Assembly: GCF_029714325.1 (NCBI RefSeq)
Contig: NZ_CP121666.1
Location: 4,526,001 to 4,590,000, forward strand
DNA length: 64,000 nt
From: Bradyrhizobium sp. CB1717
GTDB taxonomy: Bacteria > Pseudomonadota > Alphaproteobacteria > Rhizobiales > Xanthobacteraceae
Direction: 5' to 3'
Part shown: piece after piece, positions 7,746 to 16,505 of the stretch
How the letters are laid out: every line of letters starts with the position of its first letter
Numbering within the stretch: position 1 is the first letter of the stretch
Made by a program: the position numbers and the translations under genes
The notes under the pieces: generated by a model
What the model saw: only the letters and a program-made list of their open reading frames with translations
Told to the model about the DNA's origin: nothing
The model's database searches: none

Positions 7746-7863
7746 GCCACAAATACGGCTGTCATCGCCCGGCTTGACCGGGCGATCCAGTACTCCGAGA
7801 CAGTGGGGCAAGAACGGATAGGCCGCGGCGTACTGGATGCCCGGTCAAGTCGGGGCATGACAG
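7746..7863. repeat. Dispersed palindromic repeat, copy 1
   Basis: Starts GCCACAAATA and then CTGTCATCGCCCGGCTTGACC (from 7759), with CGTACTGGATGCCCGGTCAAG and ATGACAG forming the opposite arm up to 7863. Copy 2 at 11031-11152 has the same left part nearly base for base. I recognise this as a common Bradyrhizobium intergenic repeat. Confidence 0.8.
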
Positions 7864-7866
7864 CGT

Positions 7867-7956
7867 CGTAGGGTGGGCAAAGCGAAGCGTGCCCACCGCT
7901 TTTGCGATTGCTGAGAGATGGTGGGCACGGCGCGTTGCGCCTTTGCCCACCCTACG
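7867..7956. repeat. Dispersed palindromic repeat (GTAGGGTGGGCAAAG type), copy 1
   Basis: CGTAGGGTGGGCAAAG (7867-7882) and CTTTGCCCACCCTACG (7941-7956) are a perfect 16-bp inverted repeat, with inner copies of GTGCCCACC / GGTGGGCAC. It could serve as a terminator for the converging genes on both sides. A relative lies at 17784-17878. Confidence 0.8.
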
Positions 7957-7971
7957 GCAGCGTTGGTGCCG

Positions 7972-9168
7972 CTACACCGCCCGCGCGTCATAGGCGTACA
8001 TGAACTCCATGCTCTTCGAGCCCAGCGGCAATAGCCATTTCAGCATTTGATTGCGCATCCATGCGCCGGTGGCGCTGAACTCGCGCTTGCTGTTGCCGTT
8101 GCGGCGGGCCATCGCGACGATCTTCTCGGTGCGCGGGCGGCGTTCGGTCTCGAAGGCCTGGAAGGTGGCGCCGAGCTCCTGGCCCTCCTGCATCAGGCGG
8201 GCGAGCCGCATCGCGTCCTCCAGCGCGAGCGAGGCGCCCTGGCCGGCGTGAGGGCTCGTCGCATGCGCGGCATCGCCGATCAGCAGCGAGCGCTTGCGCG
8301 ACCAGGTCGGCAGGGTCGCGACGTCGAGCGTGTCGGTGACAACGATGTTCTCGGCCGCTTCGATGATATCAGGGATCGGATCGTGCCAGTCGCGGTGGAA
8401 GCCGCGCAGATGCTGCTTCAGCGTCGCGTGGTCGAGCGCGCGGAACATCGCCGCGTCCATGCCGTGCGCGGGCTGCGTGCTCCACCACATCACGCCGTCG
8501 TTCGGGTCCGGGCTGCAATGGCCGTAGCCGAAGAAGCCGCTCTGGCCGAACGTCGTCTCGACATGCCGGCCGATCGGCCTGCCGTCGAGGACGGCGTGCG
8601 GCACGAAGCCGCCGAAGCCGATCAGGCCGGTGTCGAACGGCTGCGGGCCATCAGGCACGACCTGGCGGCGCACGATCGAGTGCACGCCGTCGGCGCCGAT
8701 CAGGAAATCGCCTTCGGCGGTGGTGCCGTCGGAGAAGTAGGCGATGATCGGCTGGTCGCCGCGATCCTCGATCTTGATCAGGCGCTTCTCGAAATAGAGC
8801 GAGACGCAGGCGCACCAGGCCTTGTCGATCAGGATCTCGTTCAGCGCCGCGCGGGAGATGTTGACGGCCGGCTGGCCGAAGCGCCGCGCCATGTCGCGGT
8901 TGATCGAGCCGAGCTTCTCGCCGCCCTGCGAATAGAAGTCGAAGGCCTCCGCGACCGAGCCGCGGCAGATCAGTTCGCTCGCAAGCCCGATTTCGTCCAT
9001 CACATGCATGCCGTTCGGCGCGATCTGGAGGCCGCCGCCGATGCCCTTCGAATAGGGCCATGCCTCGTAGATCGCGGACTCGATGCCGGCGCGGCGGAGC
9101 AGGATCGCGGCGACGGGCCCGGCGATGCCGGCACCGATGATGAGGGCCTTGCGGGGACGATAGGACAT
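7972..9168 (-). CDS. FAD-dependent monooxygenase (class A flavoprotein hydroxylase)
   Basis: 398 aa. The protein has the FAD-binding GxGxxG (IIGAGIAGPVAAILLRRAG, residues 10-28), the DG motif binding both FAD and NAD(P)H (FLIGADGVHSIVRR) and the GD motif (LLIGDAAHATSPHAGQGA). This is the salicylate hydroxylase/UbiH/TetX superfamily, which hydroxylates aromatic or other small substrates using O2 and NAD(P)H. The substrate is unknown. It is divergent from a MarR-family gene at 9265, and a perfect palindrome in the 96-bp gap suggests that the regulator controls it. The ATG at 9168 is preceded by GGGAGCAAG. Confidence 0.92.
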   Translation of the reverse strand: MSYRPRKALIIGAGIAGPVAAILLRRAGIESAIYEAWPYSKGIGGGLQIAPNGMHVMDEIGLASELICRGSVAEAFDFYSQGGEKLGSINRDMARRFGQPAVNISRAALNEILIDKAWCACVSLYFEKRLIKIEDRGDQPIIAYFSDGTTAEGDFLIGADGVHSIVRRQVVPDGPQPFDTGLIGFGGFVPHAVLDGRPIGRHVETTFGQSGFFGYGHCSPDPNDGVMWWSTQPAHGMDAAMFRALDHATLKQHLRGFHRDWHDPIPDIIEAAENIVVTDTLDVATLPTWSRKRSLLIGDAAHATSPHAGQGASLALEDAMRLARLMQEGQELGATFQAFETERRPRTEKIVAMARRNGNSKREFSATGAWMRNQMLKWLLPLGSKSMEFMYAYDARAV

Positions 9169-9220
9169 GGCTTGCTCCCGACGTTTCCGTGATGCTAGGA
9201 GAAATTACGGTCGCTAAATC

Positions 9221-9235
9221 TCTTAGTGACTAAGA
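9221..9235. promoter_or_regulatory. Candidate MarR operator (perfect 15-bp palindrome)
   Basis: TCTTAGT-G-ACTAAGA is a perfect 7+1+7 dyad lying in the 96-bp gap between the divergent monooxygenase and MarR genes. MarR proteins usually bind 15-20 bp AT-rich palindromes in such gaps. The half-site also recurs loosely at GTAAGATAAGA (9245-9255). Confidence 0.6.
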
Positions 9236-9264
9236 TATATGTCGAGTAAGATAAGAGGCCGACC

Positions 9265-9783
9265 TTGTCAAGGACGAAGGCGCGCACTGCGCTGTTGCAA
9301 GAGCTCGAGGCTGCGATGCGCAGATCCTCCGCGCAGGGCGTGCTCTATGGCCAAACCGTTGCGAACGTTGCCGGAATTGCCAACTCCGACCTCGAATGCA
9401 TGGACATCCTCTATCTCGAGGGGCGCGTCACCGCCGGCCGGCTCGCCGAGGTCACCGGCCTGACGACGGGCGCGATCACCGGCGTGATCGACCGGCTCGA
9501 GAAAGCTGGCCTCGTGCGCCGCGAGCGGGACGAGAAGGACCGCCGCAAGGTCTTCATCTCCGTCGTGCCTGAGACGGCCATGAAGATCGGCCAGCTCTAC
9601 GTGCCGATGCAGCAGGCGATGGAGAAGGTGTTCGGCGCCTATTCGGACGAGGAGCTGCGCCTGCTGCTGCGCTTCGCCAATGAGGGCTACAAGGGAGTGC
9701 TCGCGGCGACCGAAGCGTTGAAGAGTCTTCTCGACACGCCGCCGGAGAAGCGTCCCGATCTCAAGCTGAAGAAGCTTCGCTAG
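9265..9783 (+). CDS. MarR family transcriptional regulator
   Basis: 172 aa from a TTG start, with AGAGG about 6 nt upstream; no ATG is available before the conserved N-terminus. The winged helix is clear: RLAEVTGLTTGAITGVIDRLEKAGLVRRERDEKDRRKVFISV. The effector is likely the substrate or product of the divergent monooxygenase, by analogy with other MarR/oxygenase pairs. Its 3' end overlaps the convergent O-antigen ligase gene by 23 nt, which may cause transcriptional interference. Confidence 0.9.
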   Translation: MSRTKARTALLQELEAAMRRSSAQGVLYGQTVANVAGIANSDLECMDILYLEGRVTAGRLAEVTGLTTGAITGVIDRLEKAGLVRRERDEKDRRKVFISVVPETAMKIGQLYVPMQQAMEKVFGAYSDEELRLLLRFANEGYKGVLAATEALKSLLDTPPEKRPDLKLKKLR

Positions 9784-11008
9784 CCTTATAGAGCTGCGCG
9801 GCTGCGATCATGCCCCACATCGCGCCCAGCATCATCCAGAAGTGGCGCCAGTGGTCGGTGTCGATCACGAAGCTTTCGCCGACGGTGCCGACGAAGGCGG
9901 AGAAGATCGCGAGATAAGCGCGCTGCCAGGGCACACGAATGAAGACGTGCCTGAGGCCCATGATGACGGTGGTGAAGACCAGCGCGGGATAGCAGACGCC
10001 GGAGAGCCAGCCGCCGGACATGAAGGCGTTGAGGTAGGAGTTGTGGGTGTCCTCGGGGAAGTAGCGGTGGAATTGCAGCGGGCCGATGCCGAACGGCAGG
10101 TCGAGCGCCATCTCCGCACCCAGGATGTGACGGCCGAACCGGCCAAAGCGGCCTTCGTCATAGCTCTGATCGAAGCTCGCGCGCTGCTTGAACATCTCGG
10201 CGGTGGAATCGAACGACAGCAGTACCGCGATCAGCGCGAGGCCCAGCACCGCGGCGACGATCGCCATGATGACGATGCGCGAGCGCTGCGCGTTGGTGCG
10301 GCTGGTCAGCACCATCAGCGCCAGCATGAAGGCGGAGGTCAGCACCAGCCCGCCCCAGGCGGCGCGCGAGAACGCGAGCAGGATCGCCAGCGACATGATG
10401 CCGAAGGCGATGACGTTGCGGAACGCCTTGCCGAGCTTGTCCGAGACCACGCTCTGGAGCGCGAACAGCGCCGGCAGGATCAGGAAGGCGCCGAGCACGT
10501 TCGGGTCCTTGAACGTACCGCGCGCGCGGCCGTAGAGCGTGAGGAGGTCGTCGCCACCGGGAACGAGGTGAAAGTAGCCGGCGACCGCCAGGAGTGAGGC
10601 GATCATCGCGCCGACCACGAGGCCGCGGCGCAGCATGTCGAGCCGGGCGGCGGTGTCCTCGGACGTGACCATGGCGAAGAACACAACGGTCACCGCCATG
10701 TACCAGGACGTCGCGATCCAGCTCACCACCTCGGGCTGCTCGAACAGCGGGATCGCGCTGATGGTGTAGCCGACATTGAGCAGGACCAGCATCAGCACCA
10801 GCGGCATCAGCGCCAGCCGCAGGCGCAGGCCGGTGGCGAAGAAGGTGACGGTGGCGAGCAGCGTCGCGATCTCGTAGGGGCTGGGCTCGATGAAGACGAT
10901 GGCGCCGGAGGCGCCGACCAGCCACACCAGCGCGCGCTGGAGCGCCAGCACGCCGGGCGCAGCCGGTGCGGCCAATTTCACTCCACCGGCTGTCGCCGCA
11001 TACGCCAT
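9761..11008 (-). CDS. O-antigen ligase family membrane protein
   Basis: 415 aa with about eleven hydrophobic segments. The Wzy_C/WaaL-type region includes GRARGTFKDPNVLGAFL, LAFSRAAWGGL and, in the large periplasmic loop, the conserved His in PEDTHNSYLNAFMSGGW. These proteins polymerise O-units or join an undecaprenyl-linked glycan to an acceptor. ATG at 11008 is preferred over the adjacent GTG at 11011. It heads leftward next to other polysaccharide genes (11160-20273). Whether it is a polymerase or a ligase cannot be decided from sequence. Confidence 0.85.
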   Translation of the reverse strand: MAYAATAGGVKLAAPAAPGVLALQRALVWLVGASGAIVFIEPSPYEIATLLATVTFFATGLRLRLALMPLVLMLVLLNVGYTISAIPLFEQPEVVSWIATSWYMAVTVVFFAMVTSEDTAARLDMLRRGLVVGAMIASLLAVAGYFHLVPGGDDLLTLYGRARGTFKDPNVLGAFLILPALFALQSVVSDKLGKAFRNVIAFGIMSLAILLAFSRAAWGGLVLTSAFMLALMVLTSRTNAQRSRIVIMAIVAAVLGLALIAVLLSFDSTAEMFKQRASFDQSYDEGRFGRFGRHILGAEMALDLPFGIGPLQFHRYFPEDTHNSYLNAFMSGGWLSGVCYPALVFTTVIMGLRHVFIRVPWQRAYLAIFSAFVGTVGESFVIDTDHWRHFWMMLGAMWGMIAAAQLYKASEASSA

Positions 11009-11030
11009 CACACGCTCACGCTACTCGTAC

Positions 11031-11152
11031 GCCACAAACACCGCTGTCATCGCCCGGCTTGACCGGGCGATCCAGTACTCCGCGGCGCGCGTTGCAGGAA
11101 ACGGCTGACGCTGCGGCGTACTGGATGCCCCGGTCAAGCCGGGGCACGACAC
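11031..11152. repeat. Dispersed palindromic repeat, copy 2
   Basis: GCCACAAACA, then CTGTCATCGCCCGGCTTGACC from 11044, with the opposite arm CGGCGTACTGGATGCCCCGG ... GGGGCACGACAC ending at 11152. It is nearly identical to copy 1 (7746-7863) over the left 45 nt. It fills the gap between the O-antigen ligase and sugar-transferase genes. Confidence 0.8.
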
Positions 11153-11159
11153 AATCAAC

Positions 11160-12731
11160 TCAATACGCGTTCTCGTTCTTGGTCAGCAGCGAGATCGGCG
11201 TCTTCAGGAGAATGACGAGGTCGAACAGCACCGACCAGTTCTCGATGTAATAGAGGTCGAACTCGACGCGCTTCTGGATCTTCTCTTCATTGTCGATCTC
11301 GCCGCGCCAGCCGTTGATCTGGGCCCAGCCGGAGATGCCGGGCTTGACGCGGTGGCGGGCGAAATAGCCGTCAACGGCTTCGTCGAACAGGCGGCTCTGG
11401 AGCTTGCCCTGCACCGCGTGCGGGCGCGGGCCGACCAGAGAGAGATTGCCGGAGAACACCACGTTGAAGAGCTGCGGCAGCTCGTCCAGGCTGGTCTTGC
11501 GGATGAAGCGGCCGACGCGGGTGACGCGCGGATCGTTCTTGGTCACCACCTTCGACGCCGTCGGGTCGGCCTGGTGGTGGTACATCGAGCGGAACTTGTA
11601 GACGTCGATGCGCTCGTTGTTGAAGCCGAACCGCTTCTGGCGGAACAGCACCGGACCCGGGCTGTCGAGCTTCACGGCCAGCGCGACCAGTCCCATGATC
11701 GGCAGCGCCGCGAGCAGAGCGATGCCGCCGACGACACGGTCGAACAACCATTTCATCACCAGGTCCCAGTCGGTGATCGGCGCCTCGAACACGTCGAGCG
11801 TCGGCACCTCGCCGAGATAGGAATAGGAGCGGGGACGGAAACGCAGCTTGTTGGTGTGCGCGGAGAGACGGATGTCGACCGGCAGCACCCAGAGCTTCTT
11901 CAGCATCTCCAGGATGCGCGTCTCCGCGGAGATCGGCAGCGCGAACAGCACGAGATCGACGCGGGTGCGCCGGGCAAACTCGACGATGTCGTCGACCTTG
12001 CCGAGCTTGCGCGCGCCGGCGCAGGTGTCGAGCGCGCGGCTGTCATTGCGGTCGTCGAACACGCCGAGCACGTGGATGTCGGAATCGTCCTGCGCCTTCA
12101 GCGCCTCGACCAGCTGCTCGCCGTTGCGATCGGAGCCGACGATGATGGTGCGGCGGTCGAGCCGGCCCTCACGCGCCCAGGCGCGCACCAGCGAGCGCAG
12201 CACCAGACGCTCCGCGATCAGCGCGGCGAGCCCGAGAAAGTAAAAGGCGGCGAGCCACAGCCGCGACATCTCGCTGCCGAACTTGGCAAAGAAGGAGACA
12301 CCGATGAACAGCAGGAAGACGAACGACCAGGACGAGATCATCCGCGTCATCTGCCGGAGCTGTCCGCGGAACAGTTGCACCTGGTAGATGTCGGCGGCCT
12401 GGAAGCAGACCACGGCCGCGACCGCGACGGCTACGATCTCCGCAGGATAGACCCAGCTGAAGCCGCCGGCGAGCGGCATGACATAGCCGACATAGACCGC
12501 GATGCCGACGAGGCTCAGCAGCGCGAAGTCAATGAGGCGGACGAAGCCGGTGATCACGATTGGCGAATAGGCGCGGGCGACCTTCTGGTTGACGACCTCG
12601 AGCGCGGCGGCCGAGAGCCGGCGGCGGCGCTCCACAAAGGTCTGATCAGCGGGCCTCGCCGCGGCGCTGGCCGCGGCATCGAGCATCGAGCGTGCGTTGA
12701 GCGGTTCCACGGGCGTCCACGTCCATTCCAA
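11160..12731 (-). CDS. Undecaprenyl-phosphate glucose phosphotransferase (initiating sugar transferase)
   Basis: 523 aa. The order is four N-terminal membrane segments (about residues 55-170), a CoA-binding-like Rossmann domain ([18 protein letters not shown]), another hydrophobic hairpin ([21 protein letters not shown]) and the catalytic Bac_transf domain with [29 protein letters not shown] and [16 protein letters not shown]. This PssY/WcaJ/HfsE family moves hexose-1-phosphate from UDP-sugar to undecaprenyl phosphate, the first step of exopolysaccharide synthesis. The neighbours at 9761-20273 supply later steps. Glucose versus galactose specificity is inferred from the family only. Confidence 0.93.
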   Translation of the reverse strand: MEWTWTPVEPLNARSMLDAAASAAARPADQTFVERRRRLSAAALEVVNQKVARAYSPIVITGFVRLIDFALLSLVGIAVYVGYVMPLAGGFSWVYPAEIVAVAVAAVVCFQAADIYQVQLFRGQLRQMTRMISSWSFVFLLFIGVSFFAKFGSEMSRLWLAAFYFLGLAALIAERLVLRSLVRAWAREGRLDRRTIIVGSDRNGEQLVEALKAQDDSDIHVLGVFDDRNDSRALDTCAGARKLGKVDDIVEFARRTRVDLVLFALPISAETRILEMLKKLWVLPVDIRLSAHTNKLRFRPRSYSYLGEVPTLDVFEAPITDWDLVMKWLFDRVVGGIALLAALPIMGLVALAVKLDSPGPVLFRQKRFGFNNERIDVYKFRSMYHHQADPTASKVVTKNDPRVTRVGRFIRKTSLDELPQLFNVVFSGNLSLVGPRPHAVQGKLQSRLFDEAVDGYFARHRVKPGISGWAQINGWRGEIDNEEKIQKRVEFDLYYIENWSVLFDLVILLKTPISLLTKNENAY

Positions 12732-12829
12732 GAACCCTTAGGTCGCGACTTTGCGGCCCCGGGCAAGCATCCCCTGGCACTCGATTACCGAACAAATCGG
12801 AAGATTTTCTAAAGCGGCCTTAAGGATGG

Positions 12830-13963
12830 TTAATGATTGGCAAATGCGTCGCGGTAGCCCGCGAGCACGCCGTCGACCATGGCCTGCTGGGAGAAATGCG
12901 CGGAGATGCGCTCGCGCAAGGATACCGCGCGTTGCGCGGTCGCTTGCGGATCGTCCAGCGCCGCAGCGATCGCCTCGGCCATGGCATCGGGATTGCTCGG
13001 CGCGAACAAAGCGGGGCTGTCGGTGCCGAAGATTTCGGGGATGCCGCCGATCTTCGAGGCGATCATGGGAATGCCGGCCGCTCCCGCCTCGATCACCACA
13101 TAGGGCATGGAATCGCCGCGCGAGGGAACGACCAGCAGCCGCCCCTTGGAGAAGCCGTAGCGCGCCTTGACGTGGCCGATGAAGCGGATGGTGCTGGTGA
13201 GGCCGAGCTTCTCGACCTGCGCTTTCAGCGCCGCCGTCTCCTCACCGTCGCCGCCGAGGGTGAGCGTGACGTTCTTGCCGCCTTCGCGCAGCCGTGCCAC
13301 GGCATCGACCAGCAGGTCTGCGCCCTTGATGTGCCTGAACTCGCCGACATAGCAGAGATCGGTCGCATCCTCGGCGGTGATGACAGGTTCGAATTCCTCC
13401 GGCGTCACGCCGTTGAAGACGCAATGCACCACGCCCTTGGGCGTGCCGACGATGCGCTGATAGGTGTCGCGGGCAAAGGCGCTCTCGAACAGGAACAGGT
13501 CGGTCGCGCCCATCAGCGAGCGTTCGAGCCGCGCGTAGAACTCGCCCTTCAAGGTGTTGAGCGGATAGTGCAGCGAGCCGCCATGCGGGGTGTAGATGCG
13601 GATGGTGTCGTCGGTGCGCCGCCGCATGCGGATGAAGGCGCCGGCCTTGGCGCCGTGGCCGTGCATGACGTCGGGCTCGAGCTTCGCGATCAGGCGCCGC
13701 ATCCGCAGCCACACCATGAAATCATCGGGCGACGGCTCGCGGCGGATCGCCATGCGGTGCACGCCGAGCCTCAAGCGCGGCGCGAGCTCGGCCAACGCCT
13801 TGTCAGCACGCTCGCCGCCGGTGAGGCTGTCGGCGAGGATCCCGACATGATGGCCGCGGTCGACCTGGCCGTTGGCAACGTCGAGGATGTGGCGGAAGAT
13901 GCCGCCGACCGGAGCGCGCACGGCGTGCAGGATTCGAAGCGGCTGGTCGGGTGAGGGGGGCAT
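12830..13963 (-). CDS. Glycosyltransferase family 4 protein
   Basis: 377 aa from ATG at 13963 (MPPSPDQPLRILHAVRAPVGG). The GT-B fold is shown by the N-terminal GGIFRHILDVANGQVDRGH, PDVMHGHGAKAG and YTPHGGSLHYPL, and by the donor-binding C-half with YVGEFRHIKGADLLVDAV, FIGHV and the E-x7-E type motif VVIEAGAAGIPMIASKIGGIPEI. It adds a sugar to the growing lipid-linked repeat unit. The frame runs open to 14461, but that part overlaps the divergent Wzc-like gene and is not protein-like. Donor and acceptor are unknown. Confidence 0.9.
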   Translation of the reverse strand: MPPSPDQPLRILHAVRAPVGGIFRHILDVANGQVDRGHHVGILADSLTGGERADKALAELAPRLRLGVHRMAIRREPSPDDFMVWLRMRRLIAKLEPDVMHGHGAKAGAFIRMRRRTDDTIRIYTPHGGSLHYPLNTLKGEFYARLERSLMGATDLFLFESAFARDTYQRIVGTPKGVVHCVFNGVTPEEFEPVITAEDATDLCYVGEFRHIKGADLLVDAVARLREGGKNVTLTLGGDGEETAALKAQVEKLGLTSTIRFIGHVKARYGFSKGRLLVVPSRGDSMPYVVIEAGAAGIPMIASKIGGIPEIFGTDSPALFAPSNPDAMAEAIAAALDDPQATAQRAVSLRERISAHFSQQAMVDGVLAGYRDAFANH

Positions 13964-14165
13964 GATCAAAACCAGCGCTCGACGGCGAGTACCGAACAAT
14001 TCCAGGAAATATCGAGATGGATTAAGAGCCTTCGTGGTTAACAAACGGTGAGGAGCGCGCGTGCACGAGGCGCGGGATACCGCGATTAACCCAGCGGCAA
14101 CCTTAATGGAGTGTAATCGCTGCGGTTGAGGTAGCTTGGTGGCGTTGCCCCTGCGGGAGTGTTCG

Positions 14166-16481
14166 ATGCGTTTAGCGTTCTGGCGTGCCGGCAAGGACAA
14201 GGCGGTGATCGAGCGGGCTGTTTCGAAGTCCAAAGCCGAAGCCAAGGTGACCGAAACCAAGGTGGCCGAAGCCGCGCCCAAGGTCGAAGCCGCCAAGGTT
14301 GAAGCAAAGCCGGCGCCGGTCATCGCGAAGCAGGCGGCAGTCGAATCCGGTGACATAGATCTGCACGCGCTCGGCGCGGCACTGGCGCGCAAGCGCGGCT
14401 GGATCATCGTGCCCACGGTGCTGGCCCTCGTCGCGTCGATCGCCGCCGTCAACCTCGTCACGCCGCGCTACAAGTCGGAATCGCGCATCCTCATCGACGG
14501 CCGCGAGAACGTGTTCCTGCGCCCGAGCAGCGACCGCACCGAGGAGCGGCAGGCGCTCGACGCCGAGGCCGTCACCAGCCAGGTGCAACTCGTGCTGTCG
14601 CGCGATCTCGCGCGCGAGATCATCAAGAAGAACAAGCTCGCCGAGCGTCCCGAATTCGATCCCGTGCTGCAGGGCATCTCGCCGCTGAAGTCGCTCGCGG
14701 CCCTCGTTGGCATCGGCCGCGACCCGTTCTCGATGACGCCGGAAGAGCGTGTACTGGATGCCTATTACGAGCGGCTCCAGGCCTACGCCGTCGACAAGTC
14801 GCGCGTCATCGTGGTCGAATTCCAGTCCGCCGATCCGGAGCTTGCCGCTCGCGTCGCCAATTCGATCGCCGAAGGTTATCTCGTGCTGCAGCAGAGCGCG
14901 CGCCAGGACCAGGCCAAGAACGCAAGCCAGTGGCTGGCCGGCGAGATCGACAATTTGCGCAAGAAGGTCTCCGATGCCGAGGCCAAGGCCGAGGACTTCC
15001 GGTCCAAGTCGAGCCTGTTCGTCGGCACCAACAATACGACGCTGTCGAACCAGCAGATGGGCGAGGTCAACACCCAGCTCAACAATGCGCGCTCGATGAA
15101 GGCAGATGCGGAATCCAAGGCGCGGCTGATCAAGGAGATGCTCCAGAGCGGCAAGCCGATCGAGGCATCCGAAGTGGTGAACTCCGAGCTGATGCGGCGA
15201 TTGTCGGAGCAGCGGGTGACATTGCGGGCGCAGCTCGCCGAACAGTCGTCCACGCTGCTCGGCAATCACCCGCGGATCAAGGAGCTGAAGGCCCAGCTCG
15301 GCGACCTCGACAACCAGATCCGGGATGAGGCGGCGAAGATCTCCCGTTCGCTCGAAAACGATGCGCGCATTGCCAGCAGCCGGGTCGACGGCCTGACCGC
15401 GAGCCTCGATCAGCTCAAGAAGCAGGCGACCTCGACCAACGGGCAGGACGTGCAGCTGCGCGCGCTCGAGCGCGAAGCCAAGGCGCAGCGCGATCTGCTG
15501 GAAACCTATCTCGCCAAGTACCGCGAGGCCAACACCCGCGAGACCATCGACACCGCGCCGACCGATGGCCGCATCATCTCGCGCGCCATCGTCTCCAACA
15601 CGCCGGCCTATCCGAAGAAGCTGCCGATCGTGCTGATCGCGACGATCGCGACGCTGCTGCTGTCCTCGGGCGTCGTCGTCACCGGCGAGCTCTTGCGCCA
15701 GACCGCGCCGCGCGCGGTGGCTGCGTTCACGCCGGCGGCGCCGCAAACGCAGGCGGCGGTTCGCCAGGAGCCATTGGTCCAGCCGGTGGTCGAGCCGTTC
15801 GTCGAACCGGTCATCGGGCCGGCGATAGCGGAGCCGGCGCCGCTTCAGCCGGAGATGACTGCCGGTGCCGGTGTTGCCGAGTTCGCCGAGATCGAGCATC
15901 TGGCGGCCAGCCTGCGTGCCGCCGGTGCGGCGGCGAAGAAGGTCACGGTGCTCGGCACCGCATCCGGTGAATCCGTGACGCTGTCGGCGCTGACGCTGGC
16001 CCGGCATCTGGCGCGCGACGCGCGCGTCGTCGTGGTCGATCTCGCCGCGTCCTCGCCGACCATCGCCGCGGTGTCGGTCGACGCCTCCGCGCCCGGCCTT
16101 GCCGAGTTGATGCAGGGCGAAGCCTCGTTCGCGGAGGTCATCACCCGCGACAAGCTCTCGCGGCTGCATCTGGTCATGGCCGGTCGTCCCGGCTTCGACC
16201 GCAGCCTGCTGCAATCGCCGCGCGTGGGTCTTGCGATCGATGCGCTGCTGCGCGCCTACGACCATGTGCTGCTCGATGCCGGCGGCGCGTCCGACCTTCC
16301 GGCGGAGCTGCTGACGACCAACGCCCGCGCCGTCGTGGTGCCCGATGTCTCGATGGCAGCGGATGCGCGCACGCTGATGTGCGAGCAGCTGAAGGCCGTC
16401 GGCTTCAGCGAGGTGACGATGCTGAGCAAGCCCGTGCAGGCGTCGGATGCGGCAGAGACGCTGCGCGTCGTGGCGGCGTAG
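14166..16481 (+). CDS. Wzc/GumC-like exopolysaccharide chain-length protein with degenerate kinase domain
   Basis: 771 aa. A Lys/Ala/Glu-rich N-terminal tail (residues 1-60) precedes the first membrane segment (GWIIVPTVLALVASIAAVNLV). Then follow the Wzz domain, a long periplasmic coiled coil (about residues 240-440), the GNVR-type motif region, a second membrane segment (LPIVLIATIATLLLSSGVVV), a Pro/Val-rich linker and a C-terminal ParA/BY-kinase-like domain. That last domain has TVLGTASGESVTLSALTLA where Walker A should be, without the Lys, and no Tyr-rich tail. It sets chain length and couples polymerisation to export. ATG at 14166 has CGGGAG 7 nt upstream; an earlier ATG at 14136 has none. 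The IS element begins 24 nt after the stop. Confidence 0.9.
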   Translation: MRLAFWRAGKDKAVIERAVSKSKAEAKVTETKVAEAAPKVEAAKVEAKPAPVIAKQAAVESGDIDLHALGAALARKRGWIIVPTVLALVASIAAVNLVTPRYKSESRILIDGRENVFLRPSSDRTEERQALDAEAVTSQVQLVLSRDLAREIIKKNKLAERPEFDPVLQGISPLKSLAALVGIGRDPFSMTPEERVLDAYYERLQAYAVDKSRVIVVEFQSADPELAARVANSIAEGYLVLQQSARQDQAKNASQWLAGEIDNLRKKVSDAEAKAEDFRSKSSLFVGTNNTTLSNQQMGEVNTQLNNARSMKADAESKARLIKEMLQSGKPIEASEVVNSELMRRLSEQRVTLRAQLAEQSSTLLGNHPRIKELKAQLGDLDNQIRDEAAKISRSLENDARIASSRVDGLTASLDQLKKQATSTNGQDVQLRALEREAKAQRDLLETYLAKYREANTRETIDTAPTDGRIISRAIVSNTPAYPKKLPIVLIATIATLLLSSGVVVTGELLRQTAPRAVAAFTPAAPQTQAAVRQEPLVQPVVEPFVEPVIGPAIAEPAPLQPEMTAGAGVAEFAEIEHLAASLRAAGAAAKKVTVLGTASGESVTLSALTLARHLARDARVVVVDLAASSPTIAAVSVDASAPGLAELMQGEASFAEVITRDKLSRLHLVMAGRPGFDRSLLQSPRVGLAIDALLRAYDHVLLDAGGASDLPAELLTTNARAVVVPDVSMAADARTLMCEQLKAVGFSEVTMLSKPVQASDAAETLRVVAA

Positions 16482-16498
16482 CCCATCCTTCCCTCTCC

Positions 16499-16505
16499 CC
16501 TTGTG
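16499..16505. repeat. Left target-site duplication of the IS element
   Basis: CCTTGTG precedes the left terminal repeat, and the same seven bases follow the right one at 17631-17637. The true duplication could be read as 5 to 11 bp because bases at the junction match on both sides. Confidence 0.65.

Noticed and set aside
7746..7956. Possible CRISPR array made by the repeats here
   Set aside because: The repeats are inverted, not direct, with no regular spacers and no cas genes anywhere in the window.
14172..16265. Long open frame antisense to the Wzc-like gene
   Set aside because: Low-complexity Arg/Gly/Asp-rich translation with no domain; the plus strand has a complete Wzc-type protein.
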